Assembly (NCBI GenBank): GCA_964561545.1 | Contig: CAZLQF010000001.1 | Span: forward strand, 124,001 to 188,000 | Length of the DNA: 64,000 nucleotides | Direction of reading: 5' to 3' | From: CAZLQF01 sp964561545 | Lineage (GTDB): Bacteria > Bacteroidota > Bacteroidia > CAILMK01 > CAYYUA01 | In this document: positions 62,179 to 64,000 of the stretch, piece by piece | Position numbering within the stretch: the first letter of the stretch is position 1 | Layout: the number at the start of each line of letters is the position of its first letter | Notes under the pieces: model-generated | Seen by the model: the letters and a program-made list of their open reading frames with translations, nothing else | The model's database searches: none | Told to the model about the DNA's origin: nothing | Program-made: the position numbers and the translations under genes

Positions 62179-63978
62179 CTAATTACCAATCTTCAACAAG
62201 GCAAGAAAAGCTTGCTGCGGGACTTCCACGCTACCTATGTTTTTCATTTTCTTCTTACCTTTCTTTTGCTTTTCAAGCAATTTACGTTTACGGGTTACAT
62301 CACCACCATAACATTTGGCCGTTACATCCTTTCGCAAGGCACTGATAGACTCCCTGGCAATCACCTTGGCGCCAACAGATGCTTGTATAGCAATTTCGAA
62401 TTGCTGCCTGGGAAGTAATTCTTTCAGCTTTTGGCAGATCTTTTTACCATATTCAAAAGCTTTATCGCGGTGAATGATAGCAGAAAGCGCGTCTACAGGT
62501 TCTCTGTTAAGCAGGATGTCCAACTTGACCAAATCTGATTTTTGATAACCTGATTGATGGTAATCCAATGAAGCATAGCCCCTGGACATTGATTTAAGTT
62601 GGTCATAGAAATCAAAAACGATTTCACTCAAGGGCATCTCAAAAGTTAATTCAACCCGGTTGCGAGTTAAGTAAACCTGGTTCTTCATGGTGCCCCTCCG
62701 ATCAATACAAAGCTCCATGATCGGTCCTATAAATTCATCTTTGGTGATAATAGAAGTGGTAATATAAGGCTCTTCAATGTAATCAATGATAGCGGGGTCT
62801 GGAAGTTCTGAGGGATTGTTGACAACTCGGGGTTGTTCAACTTCCTGCTCAGAGGTAAAAACATGATAGGAAACGTTGGGGACCGTTACAATCACGTCCA
62901 TGTTGTATTCCCGTTCCAGCCGTTCCTGAATGATCTCGAGGTGCAAGAGGCCCAAAAAACCGCAACGAAAGCCAAATCCCAAAGCTATAGATGTTTCCGG
63001 CTGATAAGAAAGCGAGGCATCGTTCAGCTGCAATTTTTCCATGCAAGACCTCAACTCTTCAAATTTTTCTGATTCGGTAGGAAAGATCCCTGCATAAACC
63101 ATCGGCTTTACTTCCTCAAAACCTCCTATTGGCGCCTCACAAGTATTATCAGTGGTTGTAATGGTATCCCCTACTTTTACATCTTTTGCTGTTTTGATGC
63201 CTGATATTAAATAACCTACATCCCCTGCTTCTATTTTCTTCTGGGGTACTTTCTTTAAACCAAGACTCCCAATTTCTTCTGCTTCATACTTATACCCAGT
63301 ATAGTAAAACATCACATTGCTATCTGCATTAAGAATGCCGTTAAAGATCCTAAAATAAACTATTACGCCCCGATAAGGATTGTACACGGAATCAAAAACC
63401 AAAGCCTGTAGTGGAGCTTGAGGGTTGCCTTCCGGAGCTGGTATCCGTTCAACAATAGCATCGAGGATGCCCTCAATACCCATACCAGTTTTGGCACTGA
63501 TCTGTAAAATTTCTTCTTCTTTGGAACCTGTCAATTCCATAATCTGATCTTTCACCTCATCGAGCATAGCACCGGGGAGGTCGATTTTATTAATAACCGG
63601 AATGATCTCAAGGTTATGCTCAATGGCAAGAAAGAGGTTAGATATGGTTTGCGCTTGTATGCCCTGGGAGGCATCCACTACCAAAAGCGCCCCTTCGCAG
63701 GATTTAATAGCTCTTGATACTTCATAAGAAAAATCAACATGACCTGGAGTGTCAATCAGGTTGAAAGTATACTCCTCATTTCCATACTTATAATACATCT
63801 GAATGGCATGGGATTTAATGGTAATACCCCGTTCCCGTTCCAACTCCATGTCATCCAGCATTTGATCCTGAAATTCACGTTTATCTACAGTATTGGTGAG
63901 CTGGAGCATACGATCAGCAAGAGTACTTTTGCCATGATCAATATGCGCAATGATGGAAAAATTTCTAAACTTTTTCAT
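62179..63978 (-). CDS. lepA: Elongation factor 4 (LepA)
   Basis: From ATG 63978 the product is 599 residues, the normal length, starting MKKFRNFSIIAHIDHGKST. A TTG at 63987 is in frame but does not fit the family. G1 is AHIDHGKST (11-19), switch II DTPGHVDFSYEVSRA and G4 NKIDLPGA. Domains II, III and V follow, and the LepA C-terminal domain ends KRKLLEKQKKGKKKMKNIGSVEVPQQAF. It is a translational GTPase that binds the ribosome and influences initiation and elongation. Its own terminator follows. Confidence 0.96.
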   Translation of the reverse strand: MKKFRNFSIIAHIDHGKSTLADRMLQLTNTVDKREFQDQMLDDMELERERGITIKSHAIQMYYKYGNEEYTFNLIDTPGHVDFSYEVSRAIKSCEGALLVVDASQGIQAQTISNLFLAIEHNLEIIPVINKIDLPGAMLDEVKDQIMELTGSKEEEILQISAKTGMGIEGILDAIVERIPAPEGNPQAPLQALVFDSVYNPYRGVIVYFRIFNGILNADSNVMFYYTGYKYEAEEIGSLGLKKVPQKKIEAGDVGYLISGIKTAKDVKVGDTITTTDNTCEAPIGGFEEVKPMVYAGIFPTESEKFEELRSCMEKLQLNDASLSYQPETSIALGFGFRCGFLGLLHLEIIQERLEREYNMDVIVTVPNVSYHVFTSEQEVEQPRVVNNPSELPDPAIIDYIEEPYITTSIITKDEFIGPIMELCIDRRGTMKNQVYLTRNRVELTFEMPLSEIVFDFYDQLKSMSRGYASLDYHQSGYQKSDLVKLDILLNREPVDALSAIIHRDKAFEYGKKICQKLKELLPRQQFEIAIQASVGAKVIARESISALRKDVTAKCYGGDVTRKRKLLEKQKKGKKKMKNIGSVEVPQQAFLALLKIGN

Positions 63979-64000
63979 AAGCTGCAAAAATAAAGTTTTT

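Noticed and set aside
1..64000. tRNA, rRNA, CRISPR or phage modules
   Set aside because: I read the gaps on both strands and saw no cloverleaf, rRNA segment, spacer-repeat array or phage structural gene.

Overview
The window reads as chromosomal DNA of a gliding member of the Bacteroidota. Four lines of evidence support this: gliding genes gldA, gldF, gldG and gldH are present; secreted proteins end in type IX secretion (T9SS) C-terminal sorting domains with the YPNPF / HPNPF motif; promoter boxes of the Bacteroidota TAnnTTTG type precede many genes; and almost no gene has a Shine-Dalgarno sequence (rbfA is the striking exception). The genus cannot be named from the sequence. I see no rRNA, tRNA, CRISPR array, intact insertion sequence or prophage.

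Bases 1-12165 (minus strand) hold two giant tandem paralogues: secreted subtilisin-family (S8) proteases with long stalks of fibronectin-III, jelly-roll and about 74-residue Cys-containing repeats. The first runs off the left edge and is an open frame to the last base. The second is complete (2399 aa) and ends in a T9SS sorting domain. The rest of the left half is mostly housekeeping. On the plus strand are rbfA, a methyltransferase, a LolC/E-type permease, xerD, alaS, and gatB followed by a thioredoxin-fold lipoprotein. On the minus strand are a small outer-membrane protein, cfa, glyS, ychF, an AI-2E-family permease, an OmpA-like protein and HMG-CoA lyase.

The middle (31-41 kb) carries a five-repeat DUF349 protein, a methyltransferase, a gamma-carbonic-anhydrase-like protein transcribed divergently from hutI, ftcD (histidine degradation through formiminoglutamate), a beta-CASP metallo-beta-lactamase, and a DUF4397/T9SS secreted protein interrupted by one in-frame TAG.

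From 41 to 53 kb a long minus-strand run holds menaquinone genes (menA, menD, menF), fabD, a PTPS/QueD protein, obgE-adk-hpt, and the RicT/PSP1-gldH-holB group, then a Gln-rich lipoprotein and guaB. From 54.7 kb come 3-hydroxyanthranilate dioxygenase, the gldA-gldF-gldG-DUF4340 cluster, an M61 peptidase and lepA.

Most of the window is ordinary core genome and I found no convincing undescribed multi-gene system. The most interesting points are the giant paired T9SS proteases with different repeat counts, the strong Shine-Dalgarno of rbfA in a lineage that hardly uses them, the single stop in the DUF4397 gene, and several unexplained intergenic dyads and decayed reading frames.
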